A stretch of 14,234 bases of DNA from JAUWQU01 sp964605095 (GCA_964605095.1 CAZSBS010000121.1:1-14234), one strand, 5' to 3'. Positions 6,850 through 13,495 are shown, counted from the stretch's first letter. Program-made: numbers and translations. Notes: generated from the sequence alone by a model not told the origin.

Positions 6850-7010
6850 GAGGTTCATCGCAGAGCACTTGGCGCGGCCTTCGGCCGCAACCAAAGAGGA
6901 TTACCGCAGAGGCGCAGCTTGCCCTCCGAAGCCTTGGCAAAGGAGGGAGACACAGAGAAAAACAAGTCTATATCTCTTTTTCTCTGCGATCTTTGCGCTC
7001 TCTGCGTTGA
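6850..7010. repeat. purine 'GCAGAG' repeat block A with nested hairpins
   Basis: CGCAGAGCAC, then ATTACCGCAGAGGCGCAG, then GAGACACAGAGAAAAA read on the plus strand; the complementary form CTCTGCGATCTTTGCGC follows. Two compact hairpins interrupt it: GCGGCC-TTC-GGCCGC (6874-6888) and CCCTCC...GGAGGG with an inner GCC/GGC (about 6922-6947). CAGAGAAAAA (6953-6962) pairs perfectly with TTTTTCTCTG (6977-6986), giving a 10-bp stem that could help end lspA transcripts. Confidence 0.65.
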
Positions 7011-7068
7011 AAACTCTTCGGCGCTTGCGAAGAAATTTACGGTTAGCAGTGCAGAGATCGCCGAGGAT

Positions 7069-7126
7069 GGGATGAGAAAGAAGAAACAATAGTCTCCCTA
7101 CTAATGCTTTTTCTGTTTCTCATCCC
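7069..7126. repeat. perfect 11-bp inverted repeat
   Basis: GGGATGAGAAA (7069-7079) and TTTCTCATCCC (7116-7126) are exact inverted complements separated by 36 nt. It lies at the left end of the AT-richer core of the mosaic. Confidence 0.6.
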
Positions 7127-7202
7127 AAAAACGTGGTCGGAGGATGTTAGGGCTTGCAGGAAGAAGAAAGAGAATGCGTTTATCGCTTAAGGCCAACGGC
7201 AT

Positions 7203-7305
7203 ATTAACAAACAGGCGGTCTTCCCGAAGGAAAACCGCCCGTGCCGTATGGCGCCATCGCGGCGCTCGGGTCGCTCGCCAGCGTTGCCCTATCCTCCGCG
7301 ATGGC
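7203..7305 (-). ncRNA. candidate small RNA, about 100 nt, leftward
   Basis: A minus-strand promoter candidate (7312-7341) would start RNA near 7305. The RNA would open at once with a 9-bp stem (CCATCGCGG, 7304-7296, with CCGCGATGG, 7262-7254) enclosing nested GGG/CCC and CGCT/AGCG pairs, and end with an 11-bp stem closed by TTCG (7239-7214, one G-T pair) followed by TGTTTGTT (7213-7206). Promoter, folded body and terminator fall at consistent distances. No known RNA family is recognised. A structured repeat element is the main alternative. Confidence 0.4.
7206..7239 (-). terminator. rho-independent terminator with TTCG loop
   Basis: On the minus strand GGCGGTTTTCC-TTCG-GGAAGACCGCC is followed by TGTTTGTT. 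The plus-strand side lacks a T run, so the direction is leftward. Confidence 0.55.
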
Positions 7306-7311
7306 AGGCAT

Positions 7312-7341
7312 AATATACCCGCACCTGCCGGTGGCTGTAAA
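7312..7341 (-). promoter_or_regulatory. sigma70-type promoter candidate, leftward
   Basis: On the minus strand TTTACA (7341-7336) and TATATT (7317-7312) are 18 nt apart. It sits exactly one start-site distance before the hairpin body of the candidate small RNA. Confidence 0.5.
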
Positions 7342-7410
7342 GCCTTAAACGCAAAACGTTTATCCGGCAGAACCAGCGTCTTGTTCACCACGATTTGTGG
7401 ATGAGATCCC

Positions 7411-7525
7411 TTTTTCTGTTTCCTTTTCCTCTGCGCTCTCTGCGTGCTCTGCGTTGAGTCGCTTCTTCTCTTTTCTTTCTTCTTCTTTGCCTCTCTGTGC
7501 CTCTGCGGTAATCCGCTTCTTCTCT
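7411..7525. repeat. 'GCAGAG' repeat block B
   Basis: CTCTGCGCTCTCTGCG, then GCTCTGCGTTGA, a pyrimidine tract, then CTCTGTGCCTCTGCGG and TAATCC. The segment 7495-7514 is the inverted complement of 6898-6917 in block A with 19 of 20 bases identical. Such phrases are, from memory, dispersed in the spacers of related genomes; I cannot check copy number. Confidence 0.65.
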
Positions 7526-7536
7526 CAGCCGAAGGC

Positions 7537-7566
7537 TTTCCAAAAACTCGGTCGCCATGGTACAAT
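7537..7566 (+). promoter_or_regulatory. promoter candidate for the deoxyribosyltransferase/rlmN/sigma unit
   Basis: TTTCCA (7537-7542) or TTCCAA one base later is 17-18 nt before TACAAT (7561-7566). Transcription would start near 7573; the leader then holds a hairpin CGGG-CCTTGG-CCCG (7581-7594) just before the ribosome site AGAGG. Confidence 0.45.
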
Positions 7567-7612
7567 GCCCGTTTGTGGGTCGGGCCTTGGCCCGGCTGGC
7601 CAAGAGGTGTCC

Positions 7613-8059
7613 ATGAAGGTATTTCTCGCCGGGATCATTCAAGGCTCGAAAGTCGCCGCGGAGATTCACCACCAGGACTGGCGCGAGCCCATTCGCCGCC
7701 TGCTGGAGCGCTACGCACCGCAAGCGGAGGTTTACTGCCACTACAGCAATCACCCTGACAGCATTACCTACGATCTGCCGAGGATAATCGAGACTTTCGA
7801 GGACGGCGTGGCCCACGCCATCGACTGCGACGTGCTGATCGCCTATCTGCCCAGCGCGTCGATGGGGACCGCCATCGAGATGTACGAGGCGTACCGCTCC
7901 GGCGCGGCCGTGGTGACCATCACCCCCATGGTGGCCAATTGGGTTGTGCGGGCTTACAGCGACCGGATCCTGCCGGACCTGGCCGCCCTGGAAGGCTTGT
8001 TTGCCTCCGGCGAGATGAAGAAGTTGCAGGCCAAGAAACGCCGCCTTTCCGCAAGATGA
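7613..8059 (+). CDS. nucleoside 2-deoxyribosyltransferase-like protein
   Basis: 148 aa. ATG 7613 follows AAGAGGTG. The protein begins with a beta strand MKVFLAGI and contains DCDVLIAYLPSASMGTAIEM, with D73 and E89; this matches the D...S-x-G-T-x-x-E signature of the nucleoside 2-deoxyribosyltransferase superfamily, where the Glu is the nucleophile attacking the deoxyribose C1. Length suits the short members of the family. A role in deoxynucleoside salvage or in sanitising modified nucleotides is plausible; substrate cannot be read from sequence. The stop overlaps the rlmN ATG by 4 bp (ATGA), so the two are coupled. Confidence 0.75.
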   Translation: MKVFLAGIIQGSKVAAEIHHQDWREPIRRLLERYAPQAEVYCHYSNHPDSITYDLPRIIETFEDGVAHAIDCDVLIAYLPSASMGTAIEMYEAYRSGAAVVTITPMVANWVVRAYSDRILPDLAALEGLFASGEMKKLQAKKRRLSAR

Positions 8060-9096
8060 AGCATCACGTGCTGGACATGACCGTCGCGCAGCTTATCGGG
8101 GCTCTGGCCGAGCTCCACCAGAAGCCGTTCCGCGCTCGCCAGGTCGCCAAGTGGGTCTGGCAGAAGCACGCTACGGACTTCGCGGACATGACCGACCTGT
8201 CGGCGGGGCTAAGGGCTGAACTGGCCGGGCAATTGGTGATCCTTACCGCCCGTCTGGCGGGCCGGTCCGACGCGTCGGACGGCACCATCAAGCTCCTGCT
8301 GGAGCTGGCGGACGGCGAGCACGTCGAGTGCGTGGCGATCCCGGCGGGCGACAGGCTTACGGCCTGCGTGTCCTGCCAGGTCGGCTGCGGCGTGGGGTGC
8401 AGCTTCTGCGCAACGCCGCTGGACGGCCTGAAGCGGAACCTCACCGCCGGGGAGATTGTCGAGCAGGTATTCTGGCTCCAGGCGGCGGCTGGGCGGCGGG
8501 TGACGAACGTCGTCTTCATGGGCATGGGCGAGCCGTTGGCCAATTACGATGCCACGGTGGCAGCCGTGCGGGCGATGATCGACCCGAACCGGCTTGGCCT
8601 GTCGGCCAGGCACGTTACGGTCTCGACGGTAGGCCTGCCCAAACAGATTCGCCGCCTGGCCGACGAGGACATCCCCATCACGCTTGCGATCTCGGTTCAC
8701 GCGCCCAACGACGCCCTTCGCCGCCAGTTGATCCCGCTTGCGACCAGGCACTCCCTGGCCGACGTTATTTCAGCCGCCACGGCGTTCTACCAGGTGCGCC
8801 ACCGCGAGGTTACTCTGGAGTACGTGCTGCTTGCGGGAGTCAACGATTCGCCGGCCTGCGCCGACGAGTTGGCCGGCCTGGCCGCGCAGCTTCGTTGCAA
8901 TGTGAACGTCATACGGTACAATCCCGTCGAGGGCTTGGAGTTCGCGCCGCCGGACGACAAGGCATGCAAGGCGTTTGTCGAGCGGCTAGGCCGCCGCGGC
9001 GCCAACGCCCATCTGCGGGCAAGCCGGGGCCTGGGCGCCTCGGCCGCGTGCGGACAACTGCGACAATCCGCAAAACATCAGGAAACAACGAGGTAG
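8056..9096 (+). CDS. rlmN: dual-specificity rRNA/tRNA (adenine-C2) methyltransferase RlmN
   Basis: 346 aa. RlmN is a radical-SAM enzyme that methylates C2 of A2503 in 23S rRNA and A37 in some tRNAs. Visible marks: N-terminal domain with FRARQVAKWVW (25-35); the radical-SAM cluster motif C111-G-V-G-C115-S-F-C118; VVFMGMGEPLAN (152-163); SVHAPNDALRRQLIP; and VTLEYVLLAGVND. The two cysteines used in the ping-pong methyl transfer in E. coli (C118 and C355) align with C104 and C332 here, so all catalytic residues are present. Start ATG 8056 overlaps the previous stop by 4 bp, and the chosen start gives a normal length. The next gene, an ECF sigma factor, begins 7 nt after the stop. Confidence 0.95.
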   Translation: MKHHVLDMTVAQLIGALAELHQKPFRARQVAKWVWQKHATDFADMTDLSAGLRAELAGQLVILTARLAGRSDASDGTIKLLLELADGEHVECVAIPAGDRLTACVSCQVGCGVGCSFCATPLDGLKRNLTAGEIVEQVFWLQAAAGRRVTNVVFMGMGEPLANYDATVAAVRAMIDPNRLGLSARHVTVSTVGLPKQIRRLADEDIPITLAISVHAPNDALRRQLIPLATRHSLADVISAATAFYQVRHREVTLEYVLLAGVNDSPACADELAGLAAQLRCNVNVIRYNPVEGLEFAPPDDKACKAFVERLGRRGANAHLRASRGLGASAACGQLRQSAKHQETTR

Positions 9097-9103
9097 TACA
9101 CTC

Positions 9104-9787
9104 GTGGCTAAAGAGACCAGCAAACCAGCCGCGCCGACGAAACCAGCCGCGGCAACTGACCGGCGCTTGGGGCCCAAGACCGACGAGGACGGGCTTACGC
9201 GATGGGCTCGCGAGGACGACGACGTGAAGCTGATGCTCCGCTTCCAGAATGGCGAGCACGAGGCGTTCGAGGAGTTGGTCAACCGCAACGCCCCGAAGGT
9301 CAACACGTTGATCTACCGTTTCCTGGGCGATCCGGGCCAGGTCGAGGACCTCACGCAGGAGGTATTTCTGCGGGTCTATCGCACAGCCAAGAGATACATG
9401 CCGACGGCGAAGTTCAGCACGTGGCTATACCGGATCGCGGCGAATCTTTCCTTCAACGTCCTGCGAGCCAAGCGCCGCGGCCAGCCGATACCGTTGGACA
9501 CCGTGCATTCAGACGACGGCGAGACGTTCTACCGCGACGTGCCCGACGAGCGGCTCACCCCGCCTCACGACCACCTCGATGCCGAGGAACTACGGGGCAA
9601 GGTAGCCGAGGCGATAAACCAACTGCCTGAGAACCAGAAGGTGGCTATCATTCTAAATAAGTATGAACAAAAGAGTTATGATGAGATAGCCATAATCCTC
9701 GATTGCTCGACCATGGCTGTAAAGAGCCTTCTTAGCCGCGCCCGCAGCAACCTGCGCCAGTCCCTCATGCGCTATGTCCGCCAGTGA
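9104..9787 (+). CDS. ECF-type RNA polymerase sigma factor
   Basis: 227 aa from GTG 9104, with GAGG (9090-9093) 10 nt upstream, overlapping the rlmN stop. Region 2 spans about 46-122 and includes AFEELVNRNAPKV, DLTQEVFLRVYR and FSTWLYRIAANLSFNVLR. Region 4 spans about 166-222 with LPENQKVAIILNKYEQKSYD and CSTMAVKSLLSRARSNLRQ, the helix-turn-helix that reads the -35 element. Regions 1.1 and 3 are absent, which is the ECF layout. An N-terminal Lys/Ala/Pro-rich extension of about 35 residues is added. It should direct polymerase to a small regulon and be held by the anti-sigma factor encoded downstream. About 9648-9696 in region 4 is locally AT-rich with codons unlike the rest of the gene. Confidence 0.93.
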   Translation: MAKETSKPAAPTKPAAATDRRLGPKTDEDGLTRWAREDDDVKLMLRFQNGEHEAFEELVNRNAPKVNTLIYRFLGDPGQVEDLTQEVFLRVYRTAKRYMPTAKFSTWLYRIAANLSFNVLRAKRRGQPIPLDTVHSDDGETFYRDVPDERLTPPHDHLDAEELRGKVAEAINQLPENQKVAIILNKYEQKSYDEIAIILDCSTMAVKSLLSRARSNLRQSLMRYVRQ

Positions 9788-9855
9788 GAATCACGTCTTG
9801 TGAGTGAGTGGGTGGCAGTGGGGATGGATGATACGCTTGAAATATATCTATTTTC

Positions 9856-9878
9856 TCGCGTTTCCCGCGACTCTTTTT
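9856..9878 (+). terminator. weak intrinsic terminator candidate after sigma gene
   Basis: TCGCG (9856-9860) pairs with CGCGA (9866-9870) around TTTCC, followed by CTCTTTTT (9871-9878). The stem is short. Confidence 0.4.
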
Positions 9879-9943
9879 CATTGACAGCGTGGTTATAGAA
9901 AATGAAGGGCGCGAGAATATTGGCCGACGAGATAACAGGCCAG

Positions 9944-9963
9944 GCGCCCACACCGGTGGGCGC
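9944..9963 (+). promoter_or_regulatory. perfect leader hairpin upstream of anti-sigma gene
   Basis: GCGCCCAC and GTGGGCGC form an 8-bp stem with an ACCG loop. No T run follows, so it is not an intrinsic terminator; it may be an mRNA-stability or attenuator element or an operator. Confidence 0.4.
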
Positions 9964-10071
9964 AGTATCCGAGAAAGCTCGCGAAACCTTCGAGTGTTAT
10001 GACGATTTGCCTCTCGGATGGACCCGGGCAGGCTGCCCAAGGATCCGGGATCAAGGCCACGAGAAGAGTAC

Positions 10072-10836
10072 ATGAGCGGACAGTTGGGACAATCTGATTT
10101 CGAAGACCTTTCGGCCTGGCTGGACGGCGAATTGCCGGCCGAGCGGGCGGCACAGGTCGAGCGGCTGGTCCACGACGACCCCGTCTGGCGGCATGCCGAG
10201 CAGAAGCTTCGCGTCCTGCACGAGGCGATGGACGGCTATGCGGCGCCTGCGCCCGCGCCGGGCCTGGCCAGGCGAATCCTGGCCGGCATTCCCACGCGGG
10301 AACTGACCGAGGGCGAATTGGAAAGCCTCTCGGCGTACATGGACGGCGAGTTGCGGGGCGATTCGGCGGCCGAGGTAGCCCAAAGCATCGAGGCCGATGC
10401 GGCCTGGCGGCAGACGCGGCGGGATTTCCAGGACGTCGAGAGCCTGCTGGACCATTACACGGCCCCGCCGGTGTCGGCGGAATTGACCGGGCGGATAATG
10501 TCGGCCGTGCGAAAACACGCGCGTCGCCGGCAGGTCTTGCGGGTGGTAGGTTGGCTGGCCCCGGCAGCCGCGGCTGCGGCGATTATCATTGTCGGCCTGG
10601 CGGTCCTTGGCGGCGGGGATTGGCTCAGCCAGCCCCATACGCCCACGATTGTAAAGAATATCAAGCTGGAGCTGGATGGGTCGACTGCCTTCAAGGCCGT
10701 CCCCGTCGACCAGCGTCCAGCCTTGCAGGAAGAGATCATTCGTCACCTTAACTTCTTCCGCGACTACGAGGTGGTAGCGGACTTTGAGACCCTGGAAGCC
10801 ATCGAGCAACTCGACAGCGAGGACCAGGGAGTATAG
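10072..10836 (+). CDS. membrane anti-sigma factor with duplicated cytoplasmic domain
   Basis: 254 aa from ATG 10072; the in-frame ATG 10018 would add 18 residues of Pro/Arg-rich sequence without family character. Residues about 10-70 and 82-143 are two copies of one module: DLSAWLDGELPAERAAQVER...VWR...APAPGLARRIL and SLSAYMDGELRGDSAAEVAQ...AWR...APPVSAELTGRIM. This DGE-bearing helical module is that of RskA/RseA-like and putative zinc-finger anti-sigma factors, but the His/Cys zinc ligands are missing. A transmembrane helix lies at about 157-180, leaving a periplasmic C-terminal part of about 75 residues. It should bind the ECF sigma encoded upstream and release it on an envelope signal. The following gene starts 8 nt after its stop. 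Confidence 0.8.
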   Translation: MSGQLGQSDFEDLSAWLDGELPAERAAQVERLVHDDPVWRHAEQKLRVLHEAMDGYAAPAPAPGLARRILAGIPTRELTEGELESLSAYMDGELRGDSAAEVAQSIEADAAWRQTRRDFQDVESLLDHYTAPPVSAELTGRIMSAVRKHARRRQVLRVVGWLAPAAAAAAIIIVGLAVLGGGDWLSQPHTPTIVKNIKLELDGSTAFKAVPVDQRPALQEEIIRHLNFFRDYEVVADFETLEAIEQLDSEDQGV

Positions 10837-10844
10837 AGGCAGCA

Positions 10845-11450
10845 ATGAGCGCGCGGGTTTGGAACATTTTTGCAGTAGCAATGGCGCTGGTTTTCGCGGC
10901 GGCGGTTTCGCTGTCGGCGGAGACCGCGCGGGCCCAGGAAGCCGCCGCGGCGGCCGAGATCGCCCAAGGCGCCGACAGCGCGGGAGCAGGCGACATCGGC
11001 ACCGACGTGCTGACGCGCCCGCCGCGAGGCAGCCTTGCCGCACAGTTGAGGCTCAAGCTCAGCCTCCAGATGAGCGCCGGGACGAGCCTGGCCGCGTCAA
11101 TGAACCACAACCGCCAGGACTGGGAAATGCTCTCTCCGGAGCAGCGCGAGCGGTTCCGTGGCTTGGCCGTGGCGTTCCTCGACAAGAACCCCAAGCAGCA
11201 GCAAGAACTCCTGCTGAGCTACTCGGCCTTCCTGTCGCTGGACAAGCAGAAGCGAGAGGAATACCGAGCCCGGGCCGACTGGGTCCGGGCCGTGGTGGCC
11301 ACCTTCACACCCCAGGAGCGGAAGAACCTTGCCGGCATGTCCTCCATGGACCGCGCCAGGGCCATCATCGCCCGGCGCGACGAATTGGTCAGCCAGGGCA
11401 AGCTCAAGCTCAAACTTGCCACCCAGCCGACGACCGCACCGGCAAAGTAG
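10845..11450 (+). CDS. secreted DUF3106-like protein
   Basis: 201 aa; ATG 10845 preceded by AGAGG with close spacing. A signal peptide of about 30 residues ends ARA/QE. An Ala-rich linker leads to a helical domain at about 92-185 with the pattern W-x-x-L-S-P-E-Q-R: DWEMLSPEQRERFRGLAVAF, then LSLDKQKREEYRARADWVRA and FTPQERKNLAGMS. Repeats of Trp/Leu-Ser/Thr-Pro-x-x-Arg like these are typical of DUF3106 and of Spy-like periplasmic helical proteins. The tail is Lys/Thr/Ala/Pro-rich. As the third member of a sigma/anti-sigma group it could be a sensor, a signal modulator or a target of the regulon; this is inference. Family assignment is by pattern and moderate. Confidence 0.6.
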   Translation: MSARVWNIFAVAMALVFAAAVSLSAETARAQEAAAAAEIAQGADSAGAGDIGTDVLTRPPRGSLAAQLRLKLSLQMSAGTSLAASMNHNRQDWEMLSPEQRERFRGLAVAFLDKNPKQQQELLLSYSAFLSLDKQKREEYRARADWVRAVVATFTPQERKNLAGMSSMDRARAIIARRDELVSQGKLKLKLATQPTTAPAK

Positions 11451-11636
11451 CCCACCCACCGAAACCCCAGCACCCGCGGCGTGCAGAAGATTCATAGGAC
11501 ACATAGGGCCTATAGCCAATGAGCCTGCTTGTTCGTCGGCAGGCACCACAGGCGCACGATTCCCGATCCTTGCTGCGAATCCCCCCTCGTGCCGATATAA
11601 GGTTGATGGGCCTTTGGAGACCGGGAGAATCCGACT

Positions 11637-12761
11637 TTGGTTAAGCGTGTTGGCAAAGCGGCGGCGTTTCTGGCCAAGCTGGCCGTTACGGCCGGGCTGG
11701 TCTGGTGGGTGGTTTCAAGCGTGTCGTGGCACGACTATGTCGTAGATCGCGACGGACGGCGTCTGCGCGTGCTGGACCAGGGTAGCGGGCAGGTTCTCAC
11801 GGCCTTGCCGGGCCGGGAGGCGGCCTGGCATCCTGCGGCCGAGTTCCGCACCGCAGGCGGGCTTGTGGTTCACCCGGGCATGTCGCGGGTTCTGGGCCGG
11901 ATTCGCCCGGGGTTCTTCATCCTCGCAGCGTGCATCCTTGCCGGGCAGCTTACCCTCATGGGCGTCCGCTGGTGGTACCTCATGCGCCGCGAGTCGCTGG
12001 GCGTGGGCCTCTGGGCCGCGATCCGGCTGATGTACGTGGGGCACTTCTTCAACTTTTTCCTGCCGGGCGCCACCGGCGGCGACGTGATCCGCGCGTACTT
12101 GGTCACCCGCCGGACCCGCGGGCGAACCGTGGCGGTGGCGACGGTCCTGCTTGACCGTTTCGTCGGCCTGGCGGGCATGGCCGCTCTGGCTGGGGTGATG
12201 GCGCTGGCGACCTGGCGAAGCCCGCAGACCCACAGGGCCGCCGGGGCGATAATCGCCACCCTTGCGATCGTGATTGTCGCCGGCCTGGTGCTCTTCAGCC
12301 GGCGTATCGGGCGGCTGGCGGGGCTTGACCGCCTCATAGCCCGCCTGCCGAAGGCGGAAAATTTCCGCCTTGCCATTGCCACGCTTCAGCACCTGCCTCG
12401 CTGCCCAAGGGACGCCGCCGTCGTCGCCGCGATGACGCTCGGCGTGCATCTGCTGCTGGCCAGTGGCATCGCGTGCCTGGGCCTGGCCCTGAAGTTGCCC
12501 ACCGCCATCTCGCTCTACTTCCTCTTCGTGCCGGTAATCTACATTATCGCGGCCATTCCCGTCAGCATTGGCGGGCTGGGGCTTGTGGAGGGCATGTACG
12601 TCCTGTTCTTCGCGGGCGGCGCCGGCACGGACAGTTCGGCCTTGCTTGCCTTGGCGCTTCTGGCGCGGCTGACTCCGATGTTGCTCTCCCTGCCGGGGTT
12701 GGTATTCTGGCTGGTTGAGAAGGGTCCGAAGGCCCAGGCGAGCAGCGGAGAAACCGCGTGA
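11637..12761 (+). CDS. UPF0104 / LPG-synthase-type transmembrane protein
   Basis: 374 aa from TTG 11637, with GGGAG (11623-11627) 9 nt upstream. Polytopic inner-membrane protein. Family marks are RWWYLMRRES (111-120), then GHFFNFFLPGATGGDVIRAY and AIPVSIGGLGLVEGMY, as in the integral domain shared by lysylphosphatidylglycerol synthases and many glycosyltransferase-linked membrane proteins. The cytosolic aminoacyltransferase domain of MprF is absent, so lipid aminoacylation is not expected; a flippase-like or lipid-carrier role is more likely. A hydrophilic loop of about 60 residues (31-90) sits between helix 1 and helix 2, longer than I expect for this family. Its last codons overlap the next gene by 4 bp (GTGA). 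It heads a three-gene envelope operon. Confidence 0.83.
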   Translation: MVKRVGKAAAFLAKLAVTAGLVWWVVSSVSWHDYVVDRDGRRLRVLDQGSGQVLTALPGREAAWHPAAEFRTAGGLVVHPGMSRVLGRIRPGFFILAACILAGQLTLMGVRWWYLMRRESLGVGLWAAIRLMYVGHFFNFFLPGATGGDVIRAYLVTRRTRGRTVAVATVLLDRFVGLAGMAALAGVMALATWRSPQTHRAAGAIIATLAIVIVAGLVLFSRRIGRLAGLDRLIARLPKAENFRLAIATLQHLPRCPRDAAVVAAMTLGVHLLLASGIACLGLALKLPTAISLYFLFVPVIYIIAAIPVSIGGLGLVEGMYVLFFAGGAGTDSSALLALALLARLTPMLLSLPGLVFWLVEKGPKAQASSGETA

Positions 12762-13495
12762 CGGCAGAGGACAACCCACCGCGGCGGAAGTACGCACTGA
12801 GCGTCTTCTACCCGTGCTATAACGAGCAGGACAACATCCGCCGCGTCGTCGGCGAGGCGATGGCGCTGCTGCCGGCCGTAAGCGATGACTTTGAGGTCAT
12901 ACTCGTCGACGATGGCAGCCGGGACCGCACCGGCGCGATCATCGACGAGCTTGCCGCCGGGGACCCGCACATCCACGGGCTGCATCACTCGGTCAATCGC
13001 GGTTACGGCGCAGCCCTTGCCAGCGGATTTCGCGCAGCCACGAAGGAACTGGTCTTCTACACCGACGGCGACGGGCAGTTCGACATTGCCGATTTACCCA
13101 GGCTGCTGGACCTGATCGACCGTTACGACATCGTCAGCGGCTGCCGCGGTCGCAGGCAGGACAGCCTTTGCCGCAGGCTCAACGCCTGGCTTTGGGGCCG
13201 GCTCGTCACGCGGTTGCTGGGCTTTCGATGCCGGGACGTCGACAGCGCGTTCAAGCTCTATCGCCGGGAGATATTCAGCCGGATCCACATGAAGTCCACC
13301 GGCGCGCTGATCGACGCGGAGATCCTCGCCCGCGCCGTGCGCAAAGGCTACACGCTGACGGAAGTGCCCGTCAGCCACCGCCCCCGCATTGCCGGCCGGC
13401 AGACGGGGGCGAACCTCACTGTGATCCTGCGGGCATTCAGGGAGCTTCTGTGCCTGCGAAAGGAGATCATCTCAGATGACAGACGAGATTCGTGA
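12758..13495 (+). CDS. family 2 glycosyltransferase (dolichyl-phosphate-mannose-synthase-like)
   Basis: 245 aa from GTG 12758, overlapping the previous stop by 4 bp. GT-A fold marks: SVFYPCYNEQDNI (15-27), VILVDDGSRDRT (47-58), the RGYGAALASGF motif (81-91), and the metal-binding FYTDGDGQFDI (100-110) with D103/D105. DAEILARAVRKGYTLTEVPV (186-205) is typical of polyprenyl-phosphate glycosyltransferases. No C-terminal membrane helices are visible, unlike ArnC or GtrB types, so it is probably cytosolic or peripheral. It likely moves a sugar from a nucleotide donor to a polyprenyl-phosphate carrier, with the adjacent membrane protein as partner. The 3' end overlaps gmhA by 20 bp. Confidence 0.88.
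   Translation: MTAEDNPPRRKYALSVFYPCYNEQDNIRRVVGEAMALLPAVSDDFEVILVDDGSRDRTGAIIDELAAGDPHIHGLHHSVNRGYGAALASGFRAATKELVFYTDGDGQFDIADLPRLLDLIDRYDIVSGCRGRRQDSLCRRLNAWLWGRLVTRLLGFRCRDVDSAFKLYRREIFSRIHMKSTGALIDAEILARAVRKGYTLTEVPVSHRPRIAGRQTGANLTVILRAFRELLCLRKEIISDDRRDS

Larger units (their letters stand above)
6843..7560. other. repeat-rich intergenic mosaic, about 720 bp
   Basis: No convincing gene. Base composition is clearly more AT- and purine/pyrimidine-biased than the surroundings. It contains two 'GCAGAG' repeat blocks (6850-7010 and 7411-7525), a perfect 11-bp inverted repeat (7069-7079/7116-7126), a 13-nt direct repeat CTTTTTCTGTTTC (7107-7119 and 7410-7422), and a candidate leftward small RNA (about 7305-7203). 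Open frames across it translate to low-complexity Phe/Ser/Leu or Lys/Arg strings typical of repeat read-through. Confidence 0.7.
9788..10071. other. 284-bp leader/spacer between sigma and anti-sigma genes
   Basis: No gene seen. It holds a terminator candidate (9856-9878), a perfect 8-bp GC-rich hairpin (9944-9963), and GGGCAG-G-CTGCCC (10027-10039). Sigma and anti-sigma genes usually abut, so this spacer suggests separate control of the anti-sigma gene. Confidence 0.65.

Noticed and set aside
6869..7075. Small plus-strand frame with a Phe/Ser/Ala/Leu string, and the similar frame entering 7397-7612
   Set aside because: The strings are read-through of the 'CTCTGCG' repeats. The second frame is real only from ATG 7613, where the ribosome site and homology begin.
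9881..9899. Perfect TTGACA followed by TATAGA before the anti-sigma gene
   Set aside because: The spacer is only 7 nt, and no -10 lies at 16-18 nt.
11451..11636. Inverted ATAGG-G-CCTAT and GCCTGC/GCAGGC (11523-11544) hairpins in the 186-bp spacer
   Set aside because: No T run and no gene-linked position; the TATAAG at 11596 has no -35 at proper distance. Possible dispersed repeats but too short to call.
11715..12797. 360-aa minus-strand open frame
   Set aside because: Antisense shadow of the UPF0104 membrane gene; composition is Arg/Gly/His/Pro with no domain pattern.
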